In this document: positions 34,316-44,081 of the stretch, piece by piece
How positions within the stretch are numbered: the stretch's first letter is position 1
Layout of the letters: each line of letters begins with the position of its first letter
NCBI GenBank assembly: GCA_900541915.1
Contig: UQLS01000009.1
Coordinates: 5,836 to 69,835 of the forward strand
Length of the DNA stretch: 64,000 nt
Source of the DNA: an uncultured Phascolarctobacterium sp.
GTDB lineage: Bacteria > Bacillota > Negativicutes > Acidaminococcales > Acidaminococcaceae
Reading direction: 5' to 3'
The notes under the pieces: model-generated
The model's input: the letters and a program-made list of their open reading frames with translations, nothing else
What the model was told of the DNA's origin: nothing
Databases searched by the model: none
Made by a program: the position numbers and the translations under genes

Positions 34316-36267
34316 AAAGTTTTCTCCTCAATAAGTTTATTATCACAGTACAGCTGCACTTTGGCATTATCAGAAGCACTAATCTTCTGACGCAATCTTA
34401 CGCCGCCTTTCTGAGAGCCATCATAAATAAGGCGTCTTCCTCTGCTGTCAGTAACATAGATTTGTACATGCTGCTCCTGTGTTCCAGGAACAACAAAGTC
34501 AACATAAACACTATCCATAGAATCACTGCCGCCAGAAGACAAAGTAAGATTTACTTTTGCACCCTCAGACAAATGACTTCCCGGTACCGGATCAGTACTT
34601 AATACAGTATCCTTATCAGCCTGATTTTTAGTATAGCTGGTACTGCCAACAACTAATCCTTCTTTTTCCAGCAGCTGCTTAGCGGTTGCCAATTTTTGTC
34701 CAACTACATTAGGTACTGTTTTCTCTCCTTCATTGACAACTAAATTGATTTTACTTCCTTTAGGAGCTTTATCCATTGCCTTAGGAAATTGTTCTAATAC
34801 AATACCTACAGTTTTACTGCTGTCAAACTTTTTAGTAATTTTACCGATAGCATAGCCTTCATCTTTAAGCAAGTTTTCTGCCTTAGATAAAGACATACCG
34901 ATAATTTCAGGTACTGTTTTCAATTCAGCACCCTTACTGATAGTAAGATAAATAGTACTGCCCTGCTTGCGTTTTTCACCAGCCTTAGGAGACTGCTCCA
35001 TAACTGTGCCGGGCTTCACAGCATTACCGTATCTTTCTTCCAGCTCAACTTCAAAACCTTTTTCTTCCAATGCTGCCTGTGCTTCAACAACAGTCATATT
35101 TACAACGTCAGGGACAGGAAGAACTTCGCGATTACGGTTAAAGATAAAATGAGCAATAACGGACAAAGCTACAACTGCCACAGTCATATAGACCAATATC
35201 TTGGTAAAATTCCATTTTTTCTTAGTCTTTTTTGCTCTGTTTAGCGGCATGTCATCAGCCTCCTGCTCCGGCAGTTCCTGCCTTGTTTCCTCTTGAACCT
35301 CTGTTTCAAATTCGCTGCTGGTACTGCGAACTGGCTTCATAATCATGGTAGCACCATAATCATCATTAGCAGTTTCTTTAGCTGCCGAATAACTGCTTTC
35401 AGTCACTACAGCCTGCATATCTTTTTTATATTCATCACTGCTGAAAGGATACAGCTTCATTTTTAAATCAAGCAAATCGCGGCGCAATTCGTCAGCATTC
35501 TGATATCTGTCTTCTGTCTTTTTAGCCAACGCCCGGTCAATAATATGCTGTAAACCTTCCGGCACCTCATCCATAAAATCACTTAAAGAAGGTACAGGTT
35601 TTTCAGCATGCATCATAGCTACAGAAACAGCTGTATTGCCTGTAAACGGAACCTGACCTGTCAGCATCTCAAACAGTACAACGCCCAGAGAATATACATC
35701 GCTGCTTGCAGTAATCTTACCACCTACTGCCTGCTCAGGAGAAATATAATGTACCGAACCCATAACAGCAGCAGTATATACAGTAGTCTGATTACTAATC
35801 ATTTTGGCAATGCCAAAATCTGTAATTTTCGGATTAAGATATTTATCTATCAGGATATTCTGAGGTTTAATATCACAATGAATAATATTGCGGCTATGAG
35901 CATGCTGCAGTGCATCAGCCAAACGTACAGCAATTTCCAGCACTGCATTAAGCGGCAGCTTATGCTCTTTTAAGTATTCCTTAAGAGTTACGCCATCAAC
36001 ATATTCCATAATGATATACTGAATATCACCTTCGGATACAACATCATAAATATTGATTATATATGGGTGGATAAGGCGCGCTGCAGATTTAGCTTCTCGG
36101 CGGAACTGCTCCAGAAGCTCCTTATCTGCCAGAAACTGATCACGGAGCATTTTAACAGCAACGTTCCTGTCCAGCAGATTATCATGTGCCAGAAAAACCT
36201 CTGCCATACCTCCGCTGCCTACAGGACGGATTATTTCATAACGGTTATTAAGTATCGTTTTATTCAT
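34312..36267 (-). CDS. prkC: PASTA-domain Ser/Thr protein kinase (PrkC/Stk1-like)
   Basis: A membrane receptor kinase that senses peptidoglycan fragments in related bacteria. The 651 residues contain the kinase domain at 10-270 (glycine loop VGSGGMAEVF, Lys39, HCDIKPQN with Asp132, DFG at 150-152), a juxtamembrane linker, one membrane segment near 350-370, three PASTA repeats, and a ~70-residue non-PASTA C-terminus. HCD replaces HRD, as in several Firmicutes PASTA kinases. The ATG at 36267, nine bases after AGGAGG, overlaps the prpC stop (ATGAATAA); earlier in-frame starts lie in the ribosome site. Confidence 0.95.
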   Translation of the reverse strand: MNKTILNNRYEIIRPVGSGGMAEVFLAHDNLLDRNVAVKMLRDQFLADKELLEQFRREAKSAARLIHPYIINIYDVVSEGDIQYIIMEYVDGVTLKEYLKEHKLPLNAVLEIAVRLADALQHAHSRNIIHCDIKPQNILIDKYLNPKITDFGIAKMISNQTTVYTAAVMGSVHYISPEQAVGGKITASSDVYSLGVVLFEMLTGQVPFTGNTAVSVAMMHAEKPVPSLSDFMDEVPEGLQHIIDRALAKKTEDRYQNADELRRDLLDLKMKLYPFSSDEYKKDMQAVVTESSYSAAKETANDDYGATMIMKPVRSTSSEFETEVQEETRQELPEQEADDMPLNRAKKTKKKWNFTKILVYMTVAVVALSVIAHFIFNRNREVLPVPDVVNMTVVEAQAALEEKGFEVELEERYGNAVKPGTVMEQSPKAGEKRKQGSTIYLTISKGAELKTVPEIIGMSLSKAENLLKDEGYAIGKITKKFDSSKTVGIVLEQFPKAMDKAPKGSKINLVVNEGEKTVPNVVGQKLATAKQLLEKEGLVVGSTSYTKNQADKDTVLSTDPVPGSHLSEGAKVNLTLSSGGSDSMDSVYVDFVVPGTQEQHVQIYVTDSRGRRLIYDGSQKGGVRLRQKISASDNAKVQLYCDNKLIEEKTL

Positions 36268-37006
36268 CACAGCCATCCTCCTCAGCAGCCAAAGCAATCA
36301 TAATAAAGGAAACATTGTCACGCCCGCCATTTTCAAGTACTTTTGCAAGCAGCGTATCAGCTGCAGCAGTCAAATCATTCTGTTCCAGTACATCAGCAAT
36401 CTCATTATCACGCAGCATATCAGACAAACCGTCACTGCATAACAGCAGTATATCGCCTGCTTCTACAGCAAAGTGGATAATATCTGTCCTGATATGTTCC
36501 TCAGCACCTATTGCCTGCAGCAGCATATTTTTTTGCGGATGGGAAAAAGCTTCTTTGTCAGTCAGTTTACCTTTCGCTACCAAATCAGCTACATAAGAAT
36601 GATCCTGCGTAACCTGACTAAGCGCCCTGTTGCGGAATAAATACAGCCTGCTGTCACCTACATGAGCTGCATAAGCCGTGTCATCACCAGGAAGATACAG
36701 CGCTGTCAGCGTAGTTCCCATTCCGGCATAAGACTGGTTTTTAGCAGACATAAGGCAAATATGCTCATTAGCCTTATCAAAAGCATCAGCAAGTATCTTT
36801 TCTACATCAGCATCCTGCTCGTGACGCAGTTTATAAGTAGCAAGTTCAAAAGCTTTCAGGGTTGCCCTACTGGCAATCTCGCCTGCAGCATACCCCCCCA
36901 TACCGTCTGCTACAGCAAACAGATATGGCTCCCTGATAAGCAGGGAATCTTCGTTATTACTGCGTACCATCCCAACATGAGTCTTACTGATTACAGTTAT
37001 TTTCAT
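36260..37006 (-). CDS. prpC: PP2C-family Ser/Thr protein phosphatase (PrpC/Stp-like)
   Basis: The partner phosphatase of the PASTA kinase encoded next to it. The 248 residues hold all PP2C metal motifs: NNEDSL, VADGMGGYAAGE, HVGDSRLYLF, LLLCSDGLSD and GGRDNVSFI. The start at 37006 (MKITVISKTHVGMVRS) is the family N-terminus and lies 23 bases inside the end of rlmN in another frame; longer in-frame extensions run inside rlmN and were rejected. Translational coupling on both sides is likely. Confidence 0.93.
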   Translation of the reverse strand: MKITVISKTHVGMVRSNNEDSLLIREPYLFAVADGMGGYAAGEIASRATLKAFELATYKLRHEQDADVEKILADAFDKANEHICLMSAKNQSYAGMGTTLTALYLPGDDTAYAAHVGDSRLYLFRNRALSQVTQDHSYVADLVAKGKLTDKEAFSHPQKNMLLQAIGAEEHIRTDIIHFAVEAGDILLLCSDGLSDMLRDNEIADVLEQNDLTAAADTLLAKVLENGGRDNVSFIMIALAAEEDGCDE

Positions 37007-38066
37007 AAGCTTTCCTCTGCTCCTCCGCAAATTTAGCCCGCAGCTGACCGCAGGCAGCATCAATATCCTTACCCATTTCTTTGCGTACTGTCGCGTTAAT
37101 TCTATTCTTCTGCAAAACACGTAGAAACCGTTCTATAACAGCAGCAGACGGACGCGCAAAACCTTTTTCCACAACAGGATTAGCAGGAATCAGATTTACT
37201 GATGCATGTTTAAATCGCAGACAATTACTTAAAAGCTCTGCATCCTCTGCACTGTCGTTCATATTCTTCAGCAGAATATATTCATAAGTTACCTGACGCC
37301 CGCTTTTTACAGCATACCTTTCTGCCGCAGCAATAACGTCAATAAAATTAAAACCTTTATTTACCGGCATCAGCTGTGTACGTAAATCATTTTTTACTGC
37401 ATGCAGGGAAATAGCCAGACTGATTGGTCGAGCATCTGTTATCATTCTCTCAATACCTGGAATAATACCACAGGTAGATACGGTCATATTACGGTAACTC
37501 ATATGACAAGTATCTTCGCGATGCAGAAAATCAAGAGCACCCATAACATTGTCATAGTTGAGCATCGGTTCACCGCTGCCCATAACAACTACACGGGAAA
37601 CCATAGCTTCCTTGCTGCGCAATCTATTATTAAACAGATAAACCTGAGCAATTATTTCTGCTGCCGTCAGATTGCGTATACAGCCATTTAAACCACTGGC
37701 ACAGAAAGCACAGTGCATATCACATCCTACCTGACTTGATACACACACACTGTAGCCATAATCGTGACGCATCAGAACAGTTTCCACAGAATTTCCATCC
37801 GGAAGTTCTAAAAGCAGCTTGCTTGTCAGGCCATCAGCAGAATCCTGTTCCCGCAAGATTTTAATACTTGACGGTAAGATAGTAAAATTCTCTGCTAAAA
37901 CAGCCATATCCGCTTTACTGATATTATGCATTTGAGAAAAATCAAATACAGATTTCTGATAAAGCCATTGAAAAACCTGCTTAGCTCTGAATTTTTTTAT
38001 ACCGTGCTGAACAAACAGCTCCTGTAATGCTTCACTTGTCAGTCCAAAAATTTCTGTCTTACTCAT
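36984..38066 (-). CDS. rlmN: 23S rRNA/tRNA adenine-C2 methyltransferase RlmN
   Basis: A radical-SAM enzyme that methylates A2503 of 23S rRNA and A37 of some tRNAs. The 360 residues include the N-terminal HhH-like domain (FRAKQVFQWLYQKSV), the CDMHCAFC radical-SAM cluster, GSGEPMLNYDNV, STCGIIPGI and a C-terminal cysteine in DAACGQLRAKF that fits the second catalytic Cys. Its start overlaps the rsmB stop by 8 bases. Confidence 0.95.
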   Translation of the reverse strand: MSKTEIFGLTSEALQELFVQHGIKKFRAKQVFQWLYQKSVFDFSQMHNISKADMAVLAENFTILPSSIKILREQDSADGLTSKLLLELPDGNSVETVLMRHDYGYSVCVSSQVGCDMHCAFCASGLNGCIRNLTAAEIIAQVYLFNNRLRSKEAMVSRVVVMGSGEPMLNYDNVMGALDFLHREDTCHMSYRNMTVSTCGIIPGIERMITDARPISLAISLHAVKNDLRTQLMPVNKGFNFIDVIAAAERYAVKSGRQVTYEYILLKNMNDSAEDAELLSNCLRFKHASVNLIPANPVVEKGFARPSAAVIERFLRVLQKNRINATVRKEMGKDIDAACGQLRAKFAEEQRKAYENNCNQ

Positions 38067-39423
38067 GGCTCTCCTGCTCTTTACGTTTCAATGCACAGAT
38101 ATAAAACCCATCAATGCCATCAACCTGCGGCAATAACTGTAATTCTTTTACAGTTTTCCTACTTACAGGATGTTTAAATCCTGCATATTCCCATTCATTG
38201 TTGGCCTCTAAAAATGCTTTAACAAGATAATGGTTTTCTGCCGGTTCAATAGTACAGGTACTGTATACTAACAAACCACCTTTTTTTACATACTTAGCTG
38301 CATTATTCAAAATCTGCAGCTGTAAAGGCGGGAAAATCTTCAAATCCGCTTTCTTCTTGCGCCATCTTGCTTCGGCGCGCCGTCTTAATACACCTAACCC
38401 TGAACACGGAGCATCTACCAATACCTTATCAGCAGAACTTGCCAGCTCCGGCATAAACACTGTAGCATCCATCAGCTGTGGTTTAATAATATTAACACCA
38501 AGCCGTGCAGTATTATCCTCAATCAACTTAAGCTTATGTTCATGAATATCTCCTGCCAGAATGCTGCCCTTATTGTCCATTAATTGGGCCATATGCGTTG
38601 TCTTGCCGCCCGGCGCACTGCATAAGTCAATAACATTTTCTCCAGGCTGCGGAGCTATTACTCTTCCCACCAGCATGGAACTTTCGTCCTGCACATAAAA
38701 TTTATCATGCAATTTACTCATGACACTGTTTAAAGCAGGCATTTTACTGCAGATAATTCCGTCAGCACTCCACGAGGATTCCTGTACTTCTGCACCCAGC
38801 TGCTGCAAATCTTGCATCAGTGTTTCTCTGTCAGTTACTAAAGTATTAACACGCAGACACATTGGTGCAGGCGTATTATTAAAAGCACACAGCTTCTCGG
38901 TAGCTTCGCTACCAAACTGACCAATCCATCTTTTTACCAGCCAGCGCGGATGACAAAACTTTAAGGACAAATATCCTGCCTCATCTTCTTCACGAACAGG
39001 CAGCTTAATACTCTCCATCTTACGCAGCAAGCCGCGCAGCACACCGTTAACAAACTTGGCAGAACCTTCATGGCTATACCGGCGAGCCAATTTTACAGCT
39101 TCATTGCAGGCAGCTGCTGCCGGAATACGCTCCAAATAAAGAAGCTGGAAAGCACTTATCCGCAGTACAGACAAAATCATCGGCTCTATTTTACTCAGCG
39201 GACGAGTTAAGCACTGCTGCAGATACCAGTCAATAGTTCCGGCAGCTTTTACTGTGCCATAAACCAGTTCTGTAAAAAATTTACGTTCCTGCTCTTCCAT
39301 AACATGTTTACGCAGGAAGTTGTTAACAGCAATATTAGTATAAGCACCCTCCGCAAGTATCTGATTAACAACGTCTGCCGCAGCAGATCTCGCTGTAATT
39401 ATTTCTTTATTTTTCTTTGGCAT
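38059..39423 (-). CDS. rsmB: 16S rRNA (cytosine-967-C5)-methyltransferase RsmB
   Basis: Methylates C967 of 16S rRNA. The 454-residue protein has an N-terminal NusB-like RNA-binding domain (about 1-135) and a Fmu/NOL1-type methyltransferase with VIDLCSAPGGKTTHMA, VDAPCSGLGVLRRR and STCTIEPAEN, the last two carrying the catalytic cysteines. The ATG at 39423 overlaps the end of the DUF116 gene by 17 bases. The fmt-rsmB-rlmN order is conserved in Firmicutes. Confidence 0.95.
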   Translation of the reverse strand: MPKKNKEIITARSAAADVVNQILAEGAYTNIAVNNFLRKHVMEEQERKFFTELVYGTVKAAGTIDWYLQQCLTRPLSKIEPMILSVLRISAFQLLYLERIPAAAACNEAVKLARRYSHEGSAKFVNGVLRGLLRKMESIKLPVREEDEAGYLSLKFCHPRWLVKRWIGQFGSEATEKLCAFNNTPAPMCLRVNTLVTDRETLMQDLQQLGAEVQESSWSADGIICSKMPALNSVMSKLHDKFYVQDESSMLVGRVIAPQPGENVIDLCSAPGGKTTHMAQLMDNKGSILAGDIHEHKLKLIEDNTARLGVNIIKPQLMDATVFMPELASSADKVLVDAPCSGLGVLRRRAEARWRKKKADLKIFPPLQLQILNNAAKYVKKGGLLVYSTCTIEPAENHYLVKAFLEANNEWEYAGFKHPVSRKTVKELQLLPQVDGIDGFYICALKRKEQESHE

Positions 39424-40195
39424 TAGCATCCTCTTCATCTAAAAAAGCTAAAATAGCCGCTTCTAATTTTTTAATATCAACACGTGTATTAAAGCATGGT
39501 CCAAAAGGTCTTTCGTTAAGTACACCCAATACCGGCAGCGGAAAAACATCCTGAATACCGCTGGTAAGGTCTCGTTCACAGGCTACTGCCACAATAGCTT
39601 TCGGACGTATCTGCATTACCATCTGCCTTGCCAGTGTACCGCCTGTAGCTACTGCCAGATGGCAGCCATATTTATGCGCCAGACCAAGCATTGCTCCAAC
39701 GCTGCAGCGACCGCACTGATGGCAGTTTTCCACATTTCTTGTAATCTTAAACCCGCAGGTATCAAGCTGAATACAATGAGGCGTGAGAATCATAATTCTG
39801 TCAGCCGGAACCTTTACCTTATGCTGCAAAACAAGATTATTACTTACTTCAATAAAGGATTGTTCAATTTTTGCTCTGGGAATATTAAATATTCTTCCCA
39901 AAACTACAGCAAAGGGAAATAAGATATTAATAGCTTTCCAGGCCCCAAAATAAAATATTTTAACAATGGGGATACCAAGCAGAGCCATCACAATGCCGAA
40001 TACACCGGTAAGCATCAGTAAAACTATTGCTACACCGATAACTCCCATAACTATCGGCAAAAGATGATGTATTTCTGACAGTCCAGGAACTGTTACCTTC
40101 CAGACAACATAAATCATCAGCGCTCCCAAAAGAGCGCTGATAGAAGTTAACGACATAAATATACGTTTCTTAGGTTTAAATACTGATTCATTCAT
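39407..40195 (-). CDS. DUF116 domain-containing membrane protein
   Basis: A 262-residue protein of unknown function. Two to three membrane segments at the N-terminus (about 15-33, 40-75) precede a cytosolic DUF116 domain with six cysteines, TPHCIQLDTCGFK, ENCHQCGRCSVG and VACERDL, which suggests a metal or Fe-S centre. The ATG at 40195 follows GAGGAG in the fmt stop region. DUF116 genes often sit in this fmt-rsmB neighbourhood, so a role beside translation or methylation is plausible but unproven. Confidence 0.8.
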   Translation of the reverse strand: MNESVFKPKKRIFMSLTSISALLGALMIYVVWKVTVPGLSEIHHLLPIVMGVIGVAIVLLMLTGVFGIVMALLGIPIVKIFYFGAWKAINILFPFAVVLGRIFNIPRAKIEQSFIEVSNNLVLQHKVKVPADRIMILTPHCIQLDTCGFKITRNVENCHQCGRCSVGAMLGLAHKYGCHLAVATGGTLARQMVMQIRPKAIVAVACERDLTSGIQDVFPLPVLGVLNERPFGPCFNTRVDIKKLEAAILAFLDEEDANAKEK

Positions 40196-40202
40196 CAGAA
40201 AA

Positions 40203-41141
40203 CTACTCCTCACCCAAAACGTCTCCTGCATGCACGCCGCGTCCATTGCAGAAAACCTGTGCACTCATGCGCTTTTTGGACTCCGGCTGCACTTCCAGTA
40301 TTTCCAATGCGTCACTGCCGCAGGCAACCACAAAACTTTTCTTACCCACAGAAACAACAGTACCTGCAGGTGCTGCTTCGGCAGTAACTACTTTGGAACT
40401 CCATATTTTAAGATTTTTGCCATCCGGCAGTTTAGTAAAAGCACCGGGAACAGGATTAAAACCACGAATCAGATTATGTATCTCAGCAGCAGATTTCTGC
40501 CAGTCTATTTTCTCCATGCTGCGCTGCAATAATGAAGCATATGTAGCCTCGGAAGCCTCCTGCTTTTGTGCCTGTACAGTACCATCTGCAATACTTTCAA
40601 TAGTTTCAAGCAGAAGCTGCGCACCTTTTTCTTTCAGTTCGTCATGCAGCTCGCCCATGTTCATTTCTTCGCCGATAGGTACAACTACCTTTGCCAACAT
40701 ATCTCCTGTGTCCATGCCGATATCCATCTGCATAATAGTTACACCGGACTCTTTTTCGCCATTTAAAATAGCGTAATGAATGGGCGCTGCTCCGCGATAT
40801 TTTGGCAGCAGAGAAGCATGTACATTAATGCAGCCATATTTCGGCAAATCAAGAATATCTTGGGAAAGCAGCTGTCCAAAAGCCGCTACAACAATCAGCT
40901 CCGGCTGCATATCACTCAAAATCTGAACAAATTCCGGCGTTTTTACCCTCTGCGGCTGATAAACAGTATACCCCTTAGATAAAGCATATTCTTTGACTGG
41001 TGTCATCAGCATCTGTCTGCCGCGTCCTTTCGGCCTGTCCGGCTGAGTAACAACGCCAACTATTTCATGTTTGCCGGATTCAGCTAATGCCATCAAACTG
41101 CCCACAGCAAAATCCGGTGTTCCCATAAATACTATACGCAT
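40203..41141 (-). CDS. fmt: Methionyl-tRNA formyltransferase
   Basis: Formylates initiator Met-tRNA. The 312-residue protein has the formyltransferase domain (MRIVFMGTPDFAVGS, CINVHASLLPKYRGAAPIHYAIL with catalytic Asn and His, QMDIGMDTGDML with Asp) and the C-terminal OB-like domain. The ATG at 41141 fits the family N-terminus. It is 18 bases after def, its functional partner, which later removes the formyl group. Confidence 0.97.
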   Translation of the reverse strand: MRIVFMGTPDFAVGSLMALAESGKHEIVGVVTQPDRPKGRGRQMLMTPVKEYALSKGYTVYQPQRVKTPEFVQILSDMQPELIVVAAFGQLLSQDILDLPKYGCINVHASLLPKYRGAAPIHYAILNGEKESGVTIMQMDIGMDTGDMLAKVVVPIGEEMNMGELHDELKEKGAQLLLETIESIADGTVQAQKQEASEATYASLLQRSMEKIDWQKSAAEIHNLIRGFNPVPGAFTKLPDGKNLKIWSSKVVTAEAAPAGTVVSVGKKSFVVACGSDALEILEVQPESKKRMSAQVFCNGRGVHAGDVLGEE

Positions 41142-41159
41142 TCTTTCACCCACATTATC

Positions 41160-41633
41160 TTACTCAATCATTTTTTCTTTCGGCTTCGGCATAATGCTTT
41201 TAGCCTTATCAATAAACAACACACCATCCAAATGGTCAAGCTCATGCTGTACTGCAATCGCCAGAAGTCCATCAGTCTGCAGCAGCATACGCTTGCCATT
41301 ACGGTCAGTAAATTCACATTCTACATATTCGGCTCTTTCTACTTCGCCTTCATAATCAGGCACAGACAGACAGCCCTCGCCGCCAATTACACTGCCTTCT
41401 TTTTTCACAATAACAGGATTAATCATTTCAATTAAACCTTCACCGACATCAATTACTACGATACGTTTAGAAACACCAACCTGCGGCGCAGCCAAGCCAA
41501 CACCATCAGCAGCATACATAGTTTCTGCCATATCTTTTAAAAATCTCTGCAGTTTTTTATCTATTTTTTTGACCTCTTCGGCCTGCATGCGCAGGACGGG
41601 ATTGCCTGCTACAACAATATCTAACTTAGACAA
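41160..41633 (-). CDS. def: Peptide deformylase
   Basis: A metalloenzyme that removes the N-formyl group from new proteins. The 157-residue protein has the three family motifs: GVGLAAPQ, EGCLSVPD with the metal Cys, and QHELDHLDG with the two metal His and catalytic Glu. It lies between priA and fmt, the usual order. Confidence 0.97.
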   Translation of the reverse strand: MSKLDIVVAGNPVLRMQAEEVKKIDKKLQRFLKDMAETMYAADGVGLAAPQVGVSKRIVVIDVGEGLIEMINPVIVKKEGSVIGGEGCLSVPDYEGEVERAEYVECEFTDRNGKRMLLQTDGLLAIAVQHELDHLDGVLFIDKAKSIMPKPKEKMIE

Positions 41634-41694
41634 AATAAGCCTCCCAAAATTTAAATTTCGTAAATTATATTATAACACAAAAAGTAATTTCTTA

Positions 41695-43956
41695 TCAAAT
41701 AACGCTTAAAGGGTCAACATCAAAATAAAGGTTACGCATCTCTTTAAACTCACTGTTCAAAAGAGCATCTTTCACCGGCTGTAAATTTTTTGCTTTAACT
41801 AAAATATTAAAACGATACAGATCGCGTACCTTGGCAACCAGCGCCGGAAATGGCCCTAATATCAATACATCCTGCAATTGATTCTGCAGCTGCAGGCTTT
41901 GAAGATAATTTACCGTTCTCTGCGCCAGCGTCAGTGCCGCTTCTTCTTTTTCATCCCACACAGTCATTTTCAGCATCTGCGCAAACGGAGGATAAAAAAG
42001 TTCTTTTCTGTCTGCCAATTCTCTTGCTGCAAAGGCTTCATAATCCTGTTTAGCTGCTAAGCGAATAATCTGATTATCCGCATCATAAGCCTGAAAGATT
42101 ACATGTCCCTGCCTGCTGCCGCGCCCAGCTCGTCCTGCCGCCTGAGTCAGCAGTGAAAAAGTGCGTTCTGATGCGCGAAAATCCGGTAAATTAAGCATAC
42201 TGTCAGCAGATAAAACACCTACTAAGGTAACATTAGGAATATCGTGTCCTTTCGCTACCATCTGTGTACCGATAAGTACATTATACTCTCCCTTAGAAAA
42301 CCTGCTGAGAATATCTGCATGAGCAAATTTAGCTACAGTCGAATCCTGATCCATACGCAGTACTCGTACTTCCGGCAGCGCCATAATTTCCTGTTCCGCT
42401 TTCTGCGTACCGGTGCCAAAAAATTTTATCCGCTTGCTGTGGCAGGATGGACATTCCGTCGGTATCGGCATTGTGTTGCCGCAATAATGGCAGCGCATAT
42501 CTTCATTGCTGCTGTGATAAACCATTGCTACAGAACAATGAGAACAAACTATGGACATACCGCAGTCACGGCACATCACAAAAGTTGAAAAACCTCTTCT
42601 ATTGAGCAAGACAATAGCCTGCTCACCATCTGCAGCAGTATTGACCAGTGCCTGTTTCAGCTGGCGCGATAAAACACTGAAATTTCTCTGCTGCAGCTCT
42701 TCACGCATATCAACTATCTCTACCTTGGGCAGCTCACTGCCGTTAGCACGCTTAGTTAAGCGCAGATGAATATATTCTCCTGCACATGCTTTCTGATATG
42801 TTTCTATATCCGGTGTCGCACTGCCTAAAATCAGTACAGCCCCTGTATTATGACACCGCTGCAAGGCTACATTACGTGCATGATAATTAGGTCTTTCTTC
42901 CTGTTTATAACTGCTCTCATGCTCTTCATCGATGATTACAAGGCCTAAATTTGCAAAAGGAGCAAATACAGCACTGCGCACACCAATCAAAACCCTTGCC
43001 TGCTCTGTACGCATTTTATACCATACATCACCACGCTCATTTTGTGATAACTTACTGTGAGCAACTGCAACTGCATCACCAAACCAAGCCTGAAACCTTT
43101 TTACCAGCTGCGCAGTTAAGGCAATTTCCGGCACCAATACTAATACCTGCTTACCTTGGCTTAAAGCTTGCTGTGCTGCACGCAGATATATTTCCGTCTT
43201 ACCGCTGCCGGTAATTCCCTGCAAAAGAAAAGTACTGCCGCTGCCTTTTGCCAAAGCAGAGTGAATCTTTTCTAATGCAGCTGCCTGTTCACCGGTCAGC
43301 TGTAAACTTTCTCCCTGCGTCAGTTCATTCGTATAACTGTTTCGCAGTACTCGTTTTTTTCCTTCGTCCAATAAGCCCTTTGTTAATAATGTTTTTACCG
43401 TACTTTTACTTATTTGTCTTGCTTCTGCTTCCTGCATGGAGAGCCAAGCATTCTCTGCAAAAATATGTAAAGCTGCCAGCTGTCGCTGCAAAACTTTTTT
43501 CTCGCTGCCGGACATTAAAAATTCTCTGCCGGCTGCATTTATTTTATAGGCTAAAACACTTTTTTCTTTCAGTCTTTCTTCATATCGATAATAAAGCAGT
43601 TTTCCTGTTTCATCCTTAACTGCCTGTCGTTTTATACTCGTCTTTCCGGGAACAAAAAGGCGCATTGCTTCTGCTAAGGAGCACATATAATATTCTGACA
43701 GCCATTTGGCCGTAGACAGCATTTCATCATCAAACCACGGCTTATCACCAAGCACTGCTTCTACTGCTTTAAGCTGCTCAATATTTTCCGGCACAGACCG
43801 ACGTCTGACAATAAAGCCTTCAGTTTTCTGCGCACCAAAAGGCACAACAACCCTCCAGCCGCTGTCAAGAAAACTCATCGCTTCCGACACACTATAGGTA
43901 AATTGCTTAAAAAGGCTCTTTACCGGCAAATTTATGGCAACATCAACGCAGAACAT
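41695..43956 (-). CDS. priA: Primosomal replication restart helicase PriA
   Basis: Reloads the replisome at abandoned forks. The 753-residue protein has the N-terminal DNA-binding domain, Walker A GITGSGKTEIYLR, the DEEH box (VIIDEEHESSYKQEE), a zinc-binding insertion with eight cysteines (CRDCGMSIVCSHC...CHYCGN...CPSCHSK) and helicase motif AGRAGRG. It heads the minus-strand block that runs through def, fmt and rpe. Confidence 0.97.
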   Translation of the reverse strand: MFCVDVAINLPVKSLFKQFTYSVSEAMSFLDSGWRVVVPFGAQKTEGFIVRRRSVPENIEQLKAVEAVLGDKPWFDDEMLSTAKWLSEYYMCSLAEAMRLFVPGKTSIKRQAVKDETGKLLYYRYEERLKEKSVLAYKINAAGREFLMSGSEKKVLQRQLAALHIFAENAWLSMQEAEARQISKSTVKTLLTKGLLDEGKKRVLRNSYTNELTQGESLQLTGEQAAALEKIHSALAKGSGSTFLLQGITGSGKTEIYLRAAQQALSQGKQVLVLVPEIALTAQLVKRFQAWFGDAVAVAHSKLSQNERGDVWYKMRTEQARVLIGVRSAVFAPFANLGLVIIDEEHESSYKQEERPNYHARNVALQRCHNTGAVLILGSATPDIETYQKACAGEYIHLRLTKRANGSELPKVEIVDMREELQQRNFSVLSRQLKQALVNTAADGEQAIVLLNRRGFSTFVMCRDCGMSIVCSHCSVAMVYHSSNEDMRCHYCGNTMPIPTECPSCHSKRIKFFGTGTQKAEQEIMALPEVRVLRMDQDSTVAKFAHADILSRFSKGEYNVLIGTQMVAKGHDIPNVTLVGVLSADSMLNLPDFRASERTFSLLTQAAGRAGRGSRQGHVIFQAYDADNQIIRLAAKQDYEAFAARELADRKELFYPPFAQMLKMTVWDEKEEAALTLAQRTVNYLQSLQLQNQLQDVLILGPFPALVAKVRDLYRFNILVKAKNLQPVKDALLNSEFKEMRNLYFDVDPLSVI

Positions 43957-44036
43957 AGCTCCTCCAAAATACTTATTCTATGTATAATATTCTCTTTAAT
44001 TAACAGAAATCCTGTTAGCAGAATACTTTTGCAAGC

Positions 44037-44065
44037 AAAAAGCCGACACCCAAAAGGTGTCGGCT
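44037..44065 (-). terminator. Terminator of metK
   Basis: AGCCGACACC/GGTGTCGGCT (44041-44050, 44056-44065) forms a 10-bp stem with a 5-base loop, followed by U5 on the minus strand. Confidence 0.9.
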
Positions 44066-44081
44066 AACAAACGATATAAGA

